Below, piece by piece: positions 44,702 through 52,939 of a stretch of DNA of 64,000 nt (position 1 is its first letter; each line of letters starts with the position of its first letter). The translations under genes and the position numbers were made by a program. This DNA comes from Bacteroidota bacterium (GTDB lineage: Bacteria > Bacteroidota > Bacteroidia > Bacteroidales > VadinHA17), in contig JADFDS010000008.1 of assembly GCA_018262715.1 (NCBI GenBank), forward strand, positions 1 to 64,000. Reading direction: 5' to 3'. The notes beneath the pieces are model-generated. The model was not told the DNA's origin, made no database searches, and worked only from the letters and a program-made list of their open reading frames with translations.

Positions 44702-46030
44702 ATGAGCGTAATTCATTCTCTGTCAGCACGGTTGCTGCTGGCCGCAGCTCTGTTCCTGGCACTCGCCGGGCAGGCTTCAGCCCAGCCCTATATACCGGAC
44801 CGGACGTACGATGATGAGCGGATGAAGTGGTTCGCGGATGCGAAACTCGGAATATTCATCCACTGGGGAATCTATGCCGTCAACGGGATTGACGAGTCGT
44901 GGGCATTCTACAACGAACTCATCGGCTATGATGATTACATGAAGCAGCTTGACGGCTTCACCGCCTCGTCATATGACCCGGACGCATGGGTCAGGCTGAT
45001 CAGGGAGAGCGGCGCCCGCTATGCCGTGCTTACCTCAAAACATCATGACGGGGTGGCCCTCTGGGACACGAAGCTCAGCCGGCTCAATACGGTTGACAGC
45101 ACCCCGGCAGGCCGTGACCTGGTGAAACCATTCGTGAAAGAGCTGCGGCGCACGGGATTGAAAGTGGGACTTTACTATTCGTTGCTCGACTGGTCGCATC
45201 CCGATTACCCGAACCTTACCAAAACAGTTAAACGGTATACCGATGACCAGGAGCGATGGCAGCGGTTCATGCAGTTCAATCTCGGGCAGATTGCCGAGCT
45301 GCAGAAGGAGTTCAAACCTGACCTGTGGTGGTTTGACGGCGACTGGGAACAGAGTGCCGAAAAATGGGGCGCAGAGGGTATAAGGAAAACGATCCTGGAA
45401 AGGAATCCTTCCGCCATTATCAATTCCCGGCTGGCAGGATACGGTGATTATGGCACTCCCGAACAGGGACTGCCCTCAGACCGTCCGGCCGACAAGTACT
45501 GGGAACTCTGTATGACAATAAATGATTCCTGGGGATACCAGGGGAATGACAGGAACTACAAGAGCCCGTCGCAGGTGGTGCGGATCTTTGCCGGATGCAT
45601 CGGGATGGGAGGAAACATGCTCCTTGACATTGGCCCGAAGGCCGACGGAACCATCCCGGAAGAACAGGTTGAGGTGCTTAAGGAGATGGGACGCTGGACC
45701 TCCAAACACAAACAGGCAATTTACGGAACTGTGGCCGGACTGCCCGACGGCCTTTTCGCGGGGCCCTCCACCATGAGCCGTGACAGCACCATGCTATATC
45801 TTTTCTTTCCCGGTGACGGCGGCGGAGAGCTGATGCTCGAGGGGGTGAAGAACCGCATCAACAAGGCTTTCGTTATAGGCAACGGCACCAACCTCGAGGT
45901 GAAGGAATACCTGAGACCATGGTGGAGCGACCATGCCGGGGTATACTTCATCAGGGTGCCCGAAGAGACACTGGATAAGACAATGACCGTGGTGGGCATC
46001 TCACTCGAAGGCAAACTTTTAACTGAATAA
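44702..46030 (+). CDS. GH29 alpha-L-fucosidase, first copy
   Basis: 442 residues from the ATG at 44702 (MSVIHSLSARLLLAAALFLA), which begins a signal peptide ending near ASAQ; upstream in-frame residues come from the 31-nt repeat. GH29 motifs: WFADAKLGIFIHWGIYAVNG, LTSKHHDGVALWDTKLS and the nucleophile region PDLWWFDGDWE with Asp212, then LLDIGPKADGTIPEEQ. Retaining enzyme that releases terminal L-fucose from glycans. It is 11 nt before a second GH29 gene. Confidence 0.94.
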   Translation: MSVIHSLSARLLLAAALFLALAGQASAQPYIPDRTYDDERMKWFADAKLGIFIHWGIYAVNGIDESWAFYNELIGYDDYMKQLDGFTASSYDPDAWVRLIRESGARYAVLTSKHHDGVALWDTKLSRLNTVDSTPAGRDLVKPFVKELRRTGLKVGLYYSLLDWSHPDYPNLTKTVKRYTDDQERWQRFMQFNLGQIAELQKEFKPDLWWFDGDWEQSAEKWGAEGIRKTILERNPSAIINSRLAGYGDYGTPEQGLPSDRPADKYWELCMTINDSWGYQGNDRNYKSPSQVVRIFAGCIGMGGNMLLDIGPKADGTIPEEQVEVLKEMGRWTSKHKQAIYGTVAGLPDGLFAGPSTMSRDSTMLYLFFPGDGGGELMLEGVKNRINKAFVIGNGTNLEVKEYLRPWWSDHAGVYFIRVPEETLDKTMTVVGISLEGKLLTE

Positions 46031-46041
46031 TATCTGTTGGC

Positions 46042-47514
46042 ATGAAAAGTATCTTCCGATCAGCAGGGAAATTGATGCAGGCGTATCTGCCGGCATTGGT
46101 GATTACAGCCCTTTTTACCTCACCGCTCATGGCGCAGGATCATGATGATAGATATGTCCCGGAGACTGATCCGCTGGTGCTTCAGAAGCTCGAAGAGTGG
46201 CAGGACATGAAGTTCGGCCTCCTGATGCACTGGGGACCATACAGCCAGTGGGGGATAGTTGAATCATGGTCGATCTGCGCCGAGGATGAAGACTGGTGCC
46301 GCCGTAAAAACCCTGATTACACAGAGTATAAAAAGCAGTATGAAGCCCTGAAGCTCAGTTTTAATCCGATTGCTTTCAATCCGGAGAAATGGGCCGCTGC
46401 AGCACGCAACGCGGGGATGAAATACGTGGTCTTCACCACCAAGCATCATGACGGTTTTTCAATGTTTGACACAAAACTGACAGACTATAGGATAACTGAC
46501 CCTGAGTGCCCGTTCAGCGTCAATCCCCGCGCAAACGTAACGAAGGAGATATTTAAGGCTTTCCGCGAACAGGGATTATGGACCGGGGCCTACTTCTCGA
46601 AACCCGACTGGCACAACGAGTACTACTGGTGGCCAAACTTCGCCACTCCGGACCGCCATGTCAACTACAGCATTCCGGATTACCCGGAGCGCTGGGAGAA
46701 GTTTGTGGATTTCACCCACGGGCAGATCATGGAACTCCTCGGCGGCGATTACGGCAGGATTGACATCCTGTGGCTCGACGGCGGCTGGGTCAGGAAGATG
46801 ACAGATGAGGAGGTGCTTAAATACAGGATGGCCCAGGGCAACAAGATGACCAGGGTGCAGAACCAGGATATCCGTATGGATGAGCTGGTGGCTAAAGCAC
46901 GGCAGGCACAGCCGGGACTGATTGTTGTTGACAGGGCCGTGTACGGAAAGAACCAGAATTACCTGACACCTGAGAACAGGGTGCCCGGGAGGGCGCTGCC
47001 ATACCCGTGGGAGTCGTGCATCATTGCCGGAGGAGGCTGGGCATGGGTGCCTGATCCGAAGTTCATGTCGCCCCGCGAAGCTGTTCATCTGCTGGTTGAT
47101 ATCGTTGTCAAGGGGGGAAACCTGTTGCTGAACATAGGTCCGGCTCCTGATGGCACGTGGCCTGAAGAAGCTTATACGCTTCTTGAGGAGATAGGGGGAT
47201 GGATGAAGGTCAACGGTGAGGCCATTTACGGCACAAGGGCGCTTACCCCGCATAAAGACGGCAAGGCATGTATCACCCGGAAGGGCAATGACACCTGGTA
47301 TCTTTATTATATGGCTGATGAAGGTGAAAACGTACCGGCATCCGTTACGATGAACGGACTCACCCTGCCGGCCGGGGCAAAGGTATCAGCGCTTGGTTCC
47401 GGAGCAATATGCAGGTGGAAGAACGGGAACGGGTCATTTACTGTTTCTGTGCCACAGCAGGTCAGAAACAAACCCTCGTCTGATTACGCATGGGTTTTCC
47501 GGATTGACTTGTAA
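46042..47514 (+). CDS. GH29 alpha-L-fucosidase, second copy
   Basis: 490 residues with a signal peptide (LPALVITALFTSPLMAQ). GH29 motifs: DMKFGLLMHWGPYSQWGIVESW, FTTKHHDGFSMFDTKLTDY and the nucleophile segment RIDILWLDGGW with Asp246; GNLLLNIGPAPDGTWPEEA closes the barrel. It differs from the first copy in loops (CAEDEDWCRRKNPDY and YYWWPNFATPDRHVNYS insertions), so the pair probably acts on different fucosyl linkages. It is 11 nt after the first copy and followed by a stem-loop. Confidence 0.93.
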   Translation: MKSIFRSAGKLMQAYLPALVITALFTSPLMAQDHDDRYVPETDPLVLQKLEEWQDMKFGLLMHWGPYSQWGIVESWSICAEDEDWCRRKNPDYTEYKKQYEALKLSFNPIAFNPEKWAAAARNAGMKYVVFTTKHHDGFSMFDTKLTDYRITDPECPFSVNPRANVTKEIFKAFREQGLWTGAYFSKPDWHNEYYWWPNFATPDRHVNYSIPDYPERWEKFVDFTHGQIMELLGGDYGRIDILWLDGGWVRKMTDEEVLKYRMAQGNKMTRVQNQDIRMDELVAKARQAQPGLIVVDRAVYGKNQNYLTPENRVPGRALPYPWESCIIAGGGWAWVPDPKFMSPREAVHLLVDIVVKGGNLLLNIGPAPDGTWPEEAYTLLEEIGGWMKVNGEAIYGTRALTPHKDGKACITRKGNDTWYLYYMADEGENVPASVTMNGLTLPAGAKVSALGSGAICRWKNGNGSFTVSVPQQVRNKPSSDYAWVFRIDL

Positions 47515-47536
47515 TTCAGGTACCGCCAGAAAACGC

Positions 47537-47570
47537 GCCACACAGACCATTCTGCTGTGATCTGTGTGGC
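47537..47570 (+). terminator. Stem-loop after the fucosidase genes
   Basis: Perfect 10-bp stem GCCACACAGA / TCTGTGTGGC with a 14-nt loop, 22 nt after the stop codon. No T-tract. The rest of the 225-nt convergent gap (47515-47739) shows nothing else. Confidence 0.5.
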
Positions 47571-47739
47571 CTGACAGGGAAGTGGGGGGAAGAACCACCT
47601 GTCGTATATTGAAATACAGCGGTAAAGATTGAATAAAATTGCAATCTTCCAAGTCAAAATGTCCTCTATTGTATGAAAGGCAGCTTCTAAAGTATGGACA
47701 ATCCGCCTTGCTAAATGTGTGAAAAAATGTTAAATTATT

Positions 47740-48504
47740 TTAGAATTCAGAAAAACGGTTTTTCATGAAATCCATGAGCATTTTTACCTTGTCACGCGAG
47801 ATCTCGCACCTGTATTCCTTTTCTCCTCTGATGAATACGCAGGACATCTGTTTCATGTCGATGCGTGCAAGATATGACGTGTTGACGATGCATGACCTGC
47901 CGGTCCTGAAATACTGCTTCCCCAACTGCGCCTCAATGTTCCCGATGAGTGCGGTTACTGTTTCGACCCTTCCTGATATGAAGTGAAAGCTTGAGTAGTT
48001 TCCGTCAGCGGTAATATAAACCACGTCATCGGTATCAATGAAAGTCACCCCGGTGACACCGCGGAAAATCAGTATCTTTTCGTTATTCAGGAAAGACTGT
48101 TGCCGCAACTGGTCATTCTTCCCGCCATTGGCCTGGCTGCTGTGGCGGCGGAGAGTCTCTGCCAGCCGGTCAGGGTCAATTGGTTTCAGAAGGTAATCGA
48201 AGGCAGCGCAGTCGAACGCTTTGATTGCATACTCATCATGGGCAGTTGTGAAAACAACGCGCGGTGTCAGGGCGGTCAGCCTGTTCATCTCATTGATTAT
48301 GTCAAATCCTGACATCCCCGGCATTTTAATATCGAGGAACAGGATGTCAGGAGTATGTAACAGCAAAAGATCGATGGCCTCAAAGGGATTTGTCGTTGAG
48401 GCAACCACCGTAACCTCTCCTGTGGCTTCCAGCAGTCCTGCCAGAAGGTCGAGGGCCTCAGGTTCGTCTTCGACGATCATTGATCTGATTTTCTGGGAAT
48501 TCAT
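47740..48504 (-). CDS. LytTR-type response regulator
   Basis: 254 residues. Receiver domain with MIVEDEPEALDLLAGL, phospho-acceptor Asp58 in ILFLDIKMPGMSGFD, the T/K residues in VVFTTAHDEYAIKAF and FDYLLKPIDPDRL. The C-terminal ~100 residues are LytTR: IFRGVTGVTFIDTDDVVYITADGNYSSFHFISG and FFRTGRSCIVNTSYLARIDM. LytTR proteins bind short repeats at promoters. It is the downstream partner of the sensor gene (24-nt gap, same strand). Confidence 0.94.
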   Translation of the reverse strand: MNSQKIRSMIVEDEPEALDLLAGLLEATGEVTVVASTTNPFEAIDLLLLHTPDILFLDIKMPGMSGFDIINEMNRLTALTPRVVFTTAHDEYAIKAFDCAAFDYLLKPIDPDRLAETLRRHSSQANGGKNDQLRQQSFLNNEKILIFRGVTGVTFIDTDDVVYITADGNYSSFHFISGRVETVTALIGNIEAQLGKQYFRTGRSCIVNTSYLARIDMKQMSCVFIRGEKEYRCEISRDKVKMLMDFMKNRFSEF

Positions 48505-48528
48505 GTTATCCGGGTTTGGGTTGGTTTA

Positions 48529-51500
48529 TCACAACAGATCAGCAGGCAGGTTGAGGGAGTAATTGTACGGAAGGAATACGGTTACCTCGGTGCCAGATGC
48601 CTTGCCGTTGTCATACAGGTCAGTCAGGTTGAATGTGATTTTTTCCCTGTTCACCTTATTGAGAGTATCCACAATACCTGAAATATTCTTCAGTCCCGTG
48701 CCGGTGCCGTGGGTACGCATTTTCGCAGCAGCAGCCCTTCCTATTCCGTTGTCACGGATTTTCACTTCCACCCCTCCTTCGAGGTTCATGATGCTTATCT
48801 CAAGGATCCCCCGCTCCTTCTTGTTTTCAAGGCCATGTTTTATCGCGTTTTCAGCGAACGACTGTATGATCATCTTTGGTACGGGACTCTTCAGGTTTAC
48901 GTCAGGTGCAACATTTATCCTGTATTCGAACCTGTTGCCAAAGCGCAGTTTTTGTAGTTCACAGTAGCGTGTAACGAACTCAAGCTCCTCCTCCAGCGGC
49001 TTCAGGAGGGCGTTGCTGTCAGCGATAATGGAACGAAGCAGGTTTGACAGTTTTATGAAATAGTTATAGGCTTTTTCCTTTTCGCCTTTCATTATAAGTG
49101 ACCCGACGGAGGTAACGGCATTGAACGTGAAATGCGGGTCAAACTGTTTTATCACCGAGTTTAGCTGCAGCCTGTATGCCTCAGCCTGAATGCGGGCAGT
49201 TATAACCCTCCTTTCCAGTACAGCTTTTCGTATCTGGAATGAGAGGAACACTATCAGCCCGAGGGCTATAAGAGCCATCAGTGCAATAGCGACTTTTGAC
49301 TGGATGAATGTTGGCACAACGCTGACCTCCAGTTTATCGGGGTCTTCAGACAGAACTCCGTCGGCGTTTATCGCCTGGACTTCGAAAGTATATTCGCCGG
49401 GAGGCAGATTGGTGTAAACAACTGATCGCTCTGCGGTCTTTTCTGACCAGTTGTCATTAAAGCCCGCCATTCTGTAACGATACCTGACACCCTCCGGATT
49501 TCTTGTCGAGATACCGGTGTAGCTGATTCTTATACGGTTCTGTCTTCCCCTGACCCTCAGGAAGCTGGTGGTGTCATAGAACAGGGAGGCCTCCAGCGCC
49601 GTTTTCCAGGGTGTTTCTTCGTCCTGGAGCTCGACTTTGGTAATGTGGTTCATGGGAGGATATGTGTTCCTGCTGATCTTATCCGGATCAAAACGGATCA
49701 GCTTGTCAGAGGTCAGAATCCACCATCTGCCTTCCTTATCCTTTATAATTCCGTTGTCCTGGCAGTCATTGCCCGGGAATCCCTGACTCCTGCCTGTTAT
49801 GGAATAATAATCGGGCTGCCCTGAATAATATTTGTCAAGATCGATGATGCAGATATCCATCATTCGTCCGATGATCAGCCTGTGGTTTCCCAGGTCACGG
49901 ATGACACTGGCAGGAAGGTTGACCTCTTCGGGCAGGGCCCTGTCAAAGACAGGCTCGTTCGGATCGCATATGTACAGGCCGTCAGAGCCCGCACTCCAGA
50001 TGTTTCCCATGTGGTCGCAAACCACTCCCCATACCATCTCGGCCGGGGCTGGCGATGAACGGAACGGGATGAAATTTTTCCCGTCAAAATAAACCACACC
50101 GTAGTGTCCGGCCAGCCAGTAATGGCCCTCGTGATCCCTGGCGACACTCTCCACTATTCCGTATCCATACCAGGACATCTCCTCATGGATGGTTACCCTG
50201 CCATCCCTGATGTGGAACAGGCCCCGGTCAGTCCCGACAAATATGCTTTTATCGACGGGATCCTCGTAGATGATACAGACCTGGTACGGATCGGGAGACA
50301 GATCTGGCAACCTGAATCTTCTGCCATCCCAGATCAGCACACCCTCTACTGTTGAAAACCATATCTCGCCGTTGCTCAGGGTGGTGCTCCCCCTGAAGAA
50401 GGCCACCGGGTGGCCGAACAGCGCCTGGTATTCATTTTTTCCCCGGAATTTTTCCCCGTCAAAGTATCTCAGTTCACCTTCGACAGAACCGGTCCAGATT
50501 CCTCCGAGAGGATCGGCCACCACAGCCCAGGTTTCCTCCGGTAACCCGTTTTCCCTGTCATATGTTACGAATGCCTGTGACATAAGCCTGTAGATGCTGG
50601 TTTCCGTGCCAGCCCAGATTGTCCCCTCCCGGTCCTCATAGTACATCGCGAGGTTACCGCTTTCCCAATAGAATGGTTCTATGGTCGGGAAGAGGGCATC
50701 TGACATGTACCGGTACCGGACCTGGCCATCGACTATGTCAATTTCGTAGACATCACTTTTGTTGAGTGGTTTCAGCTGGCCCTTTTCATAGGCGAAGGCT
50801 TCATTATTTTTGTCTATCAGGTAGAGGAGTGAGTCGCGCTGATTGGCCGCTGCGACTGAAAAACTGGTGCCCCGGAGCAGCGGATGGCGGGAGGCGAAAT
50901 CGGTGTACCTGCCGTTTTCAAAAAGGAGAATTATCTGGTTGTCATTGTCGATTAAAGCTGAAAGGAAGAATGAATTGGTGTCACGTCCGATTGCCACCCT
51001 GTCGAGCTGTTTGACCCTGAATGAATCAGGGATGGGATAACTTTCGAAGTTTGCCCCGTTGAAGCGAGCCACCCCGTTCGCGGTGATGGCCCATATTATG
51101 CCCCCCCTGTCTTCAATCACCGAGGTTATAAGGTTTGACGGCAGGCCGTCCTTGCGCAGGTAGGAATTGAAGGTATAACCGTCGAATCTTGCCAGGCCGT
51201 TCCTGGTGGGTATCCAGAGGTATCCCCTGCTGTCCTGCACCACGGATGTCGACTGTGTCTGTGGAAGGCCGTCGTCGGAGGTATATTCCCGGTAGGAGTA
51301 AGTCTGGGCACGGAGGGAGAGGCCTGTTGTTGCAAGCAAAATGACAAGCAGCAGGGCAGGGAGCCGTGCAACTGTTTGCGTCAGGGCAGAGAGCCTTGCA
51401 GGCGCTGGCAACAGGGCAGGATACCGTGCAGCTGTTTGCGTCAGGGCAGAGAGCCTTGCAGGTGCTGGCAACAGGGCAGGATACCGTGCAGCTGTTTGCG

Positions 51501-51612
51501 TCAGGGCAGAGAGCCTTGCAGGTGCTGGCAACAGGGCAGGATACCGTGCAGGCGCCAGCAACAGTACAGCCGCCGGCCGCATAACCCCTCGTACTCTCTT
51601 GTCCAGCTTCAT
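48529..51612 (-). CDS. Propeller-Y_Y_Y LytS-type sensor histidine kinase with a repetitive signal region
   Basis: 1027 residues. Residues ~19-80 consist of near-identical 20-residue repeats (LLPAPARLSALTQTAARYPA), then a signal-like helix (LPALLLVILLATTGLSLRAQ). Next comes a periplasmic beta-propeller of Reg_prop repeats (YREYTSDDGLPQTQSTSVVQ, DSRGYLWIPTRNGLARFDG and many GLPSN-like units), a Y_Y_Y domain (RYRMAGFNDNWSEKTAE), a TM helix (KVAIALMALIALGLIVFLSF), and a His_kinase/HATPase module: phospho-His ~827 in DPHFTFNAVTSV, N-box AENAIKHGLENK, G-box HGTGTGLKNI. It pairs with the LytTR regulator. The ligand is unknown. The ATG at 51612 is supported by a -7 element 18 nt upstream. Confidence 0.88.
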   Translation of the reverse strand: MKLDKRVRGVMRPAAVLLLAPARYPALLPAPARLSALTQTAARYPALLPAPARLSALTQTAARYPALLPAPARLSALTQTVARLPALLLVILLATTGLSLRAQTYSYREYTSDDGLPQTQSTSVVQDSRGYLWIPTRNGLARFDGYTFNSYLRKDGLPSNLITSVIEDRGGIIWAITANGVARFNGANFESYPIPDSFRVKQLDRVAIGRDTNSFFLSALIDNDNQIILLFENGRYTDFASRHPLLRGTSFSVAAANQRDSLLYLIDKNNEAFAYEKGQLKPLNKSDVYEIDIVDGQVRYRYMSDALFPTIEPFYWESGNLAMYYEDREGTIWAGTETSIYRLMSQAFVTYDRENGLPEETWAVVADPLGGIWTGSVEGELRYFDGEKFRGKNEYQALFGHPVAFFRGSTTLSNGEIWFSTVEGVLIWDGRRFRLPDLSPDPYQVCIIYEDPVDKSIFVGTDRGLFHIRDGRVTIHEEMSWYGYGIVESVARDHEGHYWLAGHYGVVYFDGKNFIPFRSSPAPAEMVWGVVCDHMGNIWSAGSDGLYICDPNEPVFDRALPEEVNLPASVIRDLGNHRLIIGRMMDICIIDLDKYYSGQPDYYSITGRSQGFPGNDCQDNGIIKDKEGRWWILTSDKLIRFDPDKISRNTYPPMNHITKVELQDEETPWKTALEASLFYDTTSFLRVRGRQNRIRISYTGISTRNPEGVRYRYRMAGFNDNWSEKTAERSVVYTNLPPGEYTFEVQAINADGVLSEDPDKLEVSVVPTFIQSKVAIALMALIALGLIVFLSFQIRKAVLERRVITARIQAEAYRLQLNSVIKQFDPHFTFNAVTSVGSLIMKGEKEKAYNYFIKLSNLLRSIIADSNALLKPLEEELEFVTRYCELQKLRFGNRFEYRINVAPDVNLKSPVPKMIIQSFAENAIKHGLENKKERGILEISIMNLEGGVEVKIRDNGIGRAAAAKMRTHGTGTGLKNISGIVDTLNKVNREKITFNLTDLYDNGKASGTEVTVFLPYNYSLNLPADLL
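51361..51552. repeat. 60-nt direct repeat inside the sensor kinase N-terminal region
   Basis: Three near-identical copies (51361, 51421, 51481) and the degenerate beginning of a fourth (51541). Differences are only a few bases. As 60 is a multiple of 3, copy-number change would add or remove exactly 20 residues without a frameshift. The repeat is open in several other frames, giving spurious ORFs. Confidence 0.95.
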
Positions 51613-51629
51613 TATCAGTGTTCTGCATG

Positions 51630-51637
51630 TAAATATA
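51630..51637 (-). promoter_or_regulatory. Candidate -7 element for the sensor kinase (TATATTTA on the minus strand)
   Basis: Read on the minus strand, TATATTTA (near-consensus TAnnTTTG) ends 18 nt before the ATG at 51612. No clear -33 element. Confidence 0.4.
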
Positions 51638-51690
51638 TCTATTTAGTCAGGAATATAAAATGAGGGTGGGCAAACAATCGAAGGGCATTG

Positions 51691-51842
51691 GAATTACGAT
51701 TTGAGATTTGAGATTTGCGATTTGAGGCTTTTGGCCGTAGGCCATGCAGCATTGTAGAACTGGTCATTGATGGATGGCGATGGTCGTAGACCATCAGGCA
51801 TTGTAACAGGCATAGCTACCCCCTTTGGCCGTAGGCCAAACC
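51691..51842. repeat. Composite intergenic repeat
   Basis: ATTTGAG/ATTTGCG heptads, then TTTGGCCGTAGGCCA palindromes at both ends (about 51740 and 51832) with GCATTGTAGA, ATGGTCGTAGACCAT (another palindrome) and GCATTGTAAC between. Opposite orientation to the 27.8 kb copy. It fills the 284-nt gap between the kinase and SPOR genes. Confidence 0.8.
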
Positions 51843-51896
51843 AGAGTGCCCCGATGGGGCTGATAACTTTCTGATTATGCTTAATGTGAGTGCAGG

Positions 51897-52322
51897 CTAC
51901 TTCGAGGCCAGCAGCCAGGCATCCGGAAAATTGTTGCCCTTCAGGGTTTCGAGCGCTGAAAGTGCTTCCGCGGTCGTGGAATACCTTCCGTAGCTGACCC
52001 TGTAATATCCATTTGTGGTTGCGGGAAGGACAAACATATCAGCCTGAAGCTTACCGGCATACTCCTCGGCCATTCTGCCAGCCTGATCAATGTCGGTGAA
52101 GCTTGCTACGATCAGGTAGTTGTATTTTACCTGGTTATTGTCAGCCGGCGGCGAAACAGTGTTGCCTGTCACCGGAGTGGCGACATTCTCATAATCCGTA
52201 AATGAGTTGACTGATACTGAGGGATAAACAACGTCAAATGAAGACTCCTCTTTGGAGAATGTGTTCACCCAGAAGTAAACTACCATGAACAGGAGGCCGC
52301 TAATCAAGGCAACTTTCTTCAT
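51897..52322 (-). CDS. Membrane-anchored SPOR domain protein
   Basis: 141 residues. N-terminal TM anchor (VALISGLLFMVVYFWVNTF), a ~40-residue linker, and a C-terminal SPOR domain (YNYLIVASFTDIDQAGRMAEEYAGKL...YYRVSYGRYSTTAEALSALETL). Such proteins bind septal peptidoglycan. It is unlinked to the SPOR-bearing usher-like gene, but both would target the same wall sites. Flanking non-coding regions are repeat-rich. Confidence 0.88.
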   Translation of the reverse strand: MKKVALISGLLFMVVYFWVNTFSKEESSFDVVYPSVSVNSFTDYENVATPVTGNTVSPPADNNQVKYNYLIVASFTDIDQAGRMAEEYAGKLQADMFVLPATTNGYYRVSYGRYSTTAEALSALETLKGNNFPDAWLLASK

Positions 52323-52516
52323 CTGGTAATCATTCCTTGTTTATAATATATAACCAGATTTATATGAATAATGTTCCGCTTCTACTTGCTAATCCAAATT
52401 TACGCCATGAAATAAGCGAAATCAAGTTTTTTTAACCGCAGTTCTCAACAATGAATAGAAGTTTCAACCGGTCAGGGCTGTTTTTGGCAGACGGTGCGGG
52501 GGAGGGTGTGGCATTG

Positions 52517-52542
52517 TAAAAGAGCCGGCATCATGCCAGCTC
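52517..52542 (-). terminator. Rho-independent terminator of the tRNA-like array
   Basis: On the minus strand GAGCTGGC / GCCGGCTC (one T-G wobble, 5-nt loop) is followed by TTTTAC. It lies 14 nt past the last tRNA-like unit, as expected for a tRNA operon transcribed leftwards. Confidence 0.65.
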
Positions 52543-52556
52543 CTGCGTCTTCACTG

Positions 52557-52901
52557 TGGGGCGTACTGGAATTCCGCCTGCTGGCGGACAAGCGAACCAG
52601 TGACCTCTTCCGTCAGCTGACGGATCCGCCGGTTGGCGGACTAAACCAACTGAGCTAACGTCCCATTCAGTGCAAGTTTGATTTTGATGACTCTTGCCTG
52701 TCATCCGCCAGTTGGCGGACTAAACCAACTGAGCTAACGTCCCATTCAGTGCAAGTTTGATTTTGATGACTCTTGCCTGTCATCCGCCGGTTGGCGGACT
52801 AAACCAACTGAGCTAACGTCCCATTCAGTGCAAGTTTGATTTTGATGACTCTTGCCTGTCATCCGCCAGTTGGCGGACTAAACCAACTGAGCTAACGTCC
52901 C
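52557..52901 (-). repeat. Tandem array of palindrome-interrupted tRNA-like halves (79-nt period)
   Basis: On the minus strand, GGGACGTTAGCTCAGTTGGT, a tRNA 5' half, occurs four times with spacing of exactly 79 nt (positions near 52898, 52819, 52740, 52661). After TTTAG each copy continues with TCCGCCAACTGGCGGA (or the CCGG variant), a 16-bp imperfect palindrome, where the rest of the D arm and the anticodon arm should be. The first three then read TGACAGGCAAGAG, like the 3' side of an anticodon arm, followed by an AT-rich spacer. The last copy instead has a TCCGTCAGCTGACGGA palindrome, then AGAGGTCACTGGTTCG with a third palindrome (TCCGCCAGCAGGCGGA) in the T loop, and ends CAGTACGCCCCA. None folds as an intact cloverleaf. 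The parent was probably a Val-type tRNA. Confidence 0.75.
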
Positions 52902-52939
52902 GGGCGGGGACAAAGATAAACAAAATTTGAATTTTGCAA

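Noticed and set aside
51113..51628. Cys-rich minus-strand ORF of 171 residues with repeats
   Set aside because: Overlaps the sensor kinase in another frame and is produced by the same repeat; no supporting signal.
51341..51663. Plus-strand ORFs with GQDTVQLFASGQRALQ-type repeats
   Set aside because: They exist only because the 60-nt repeat is open in several frames; they are antisense to the kinase signal region and have no start context.
52560..52666. Intact tRNA gene call for the last array unit
   Set aside because: The acceptor and T arms are partly present, but D, anticodon and T loops are broken by palindromes; no intact 7-nt anticodon loop can be drawn.
52624..52901. CRISPR array
   Set aside because: The 79-nt period has almost identical 'spacers', which are tRNA halves and AT-rich linkers; no cas genes are nearby.
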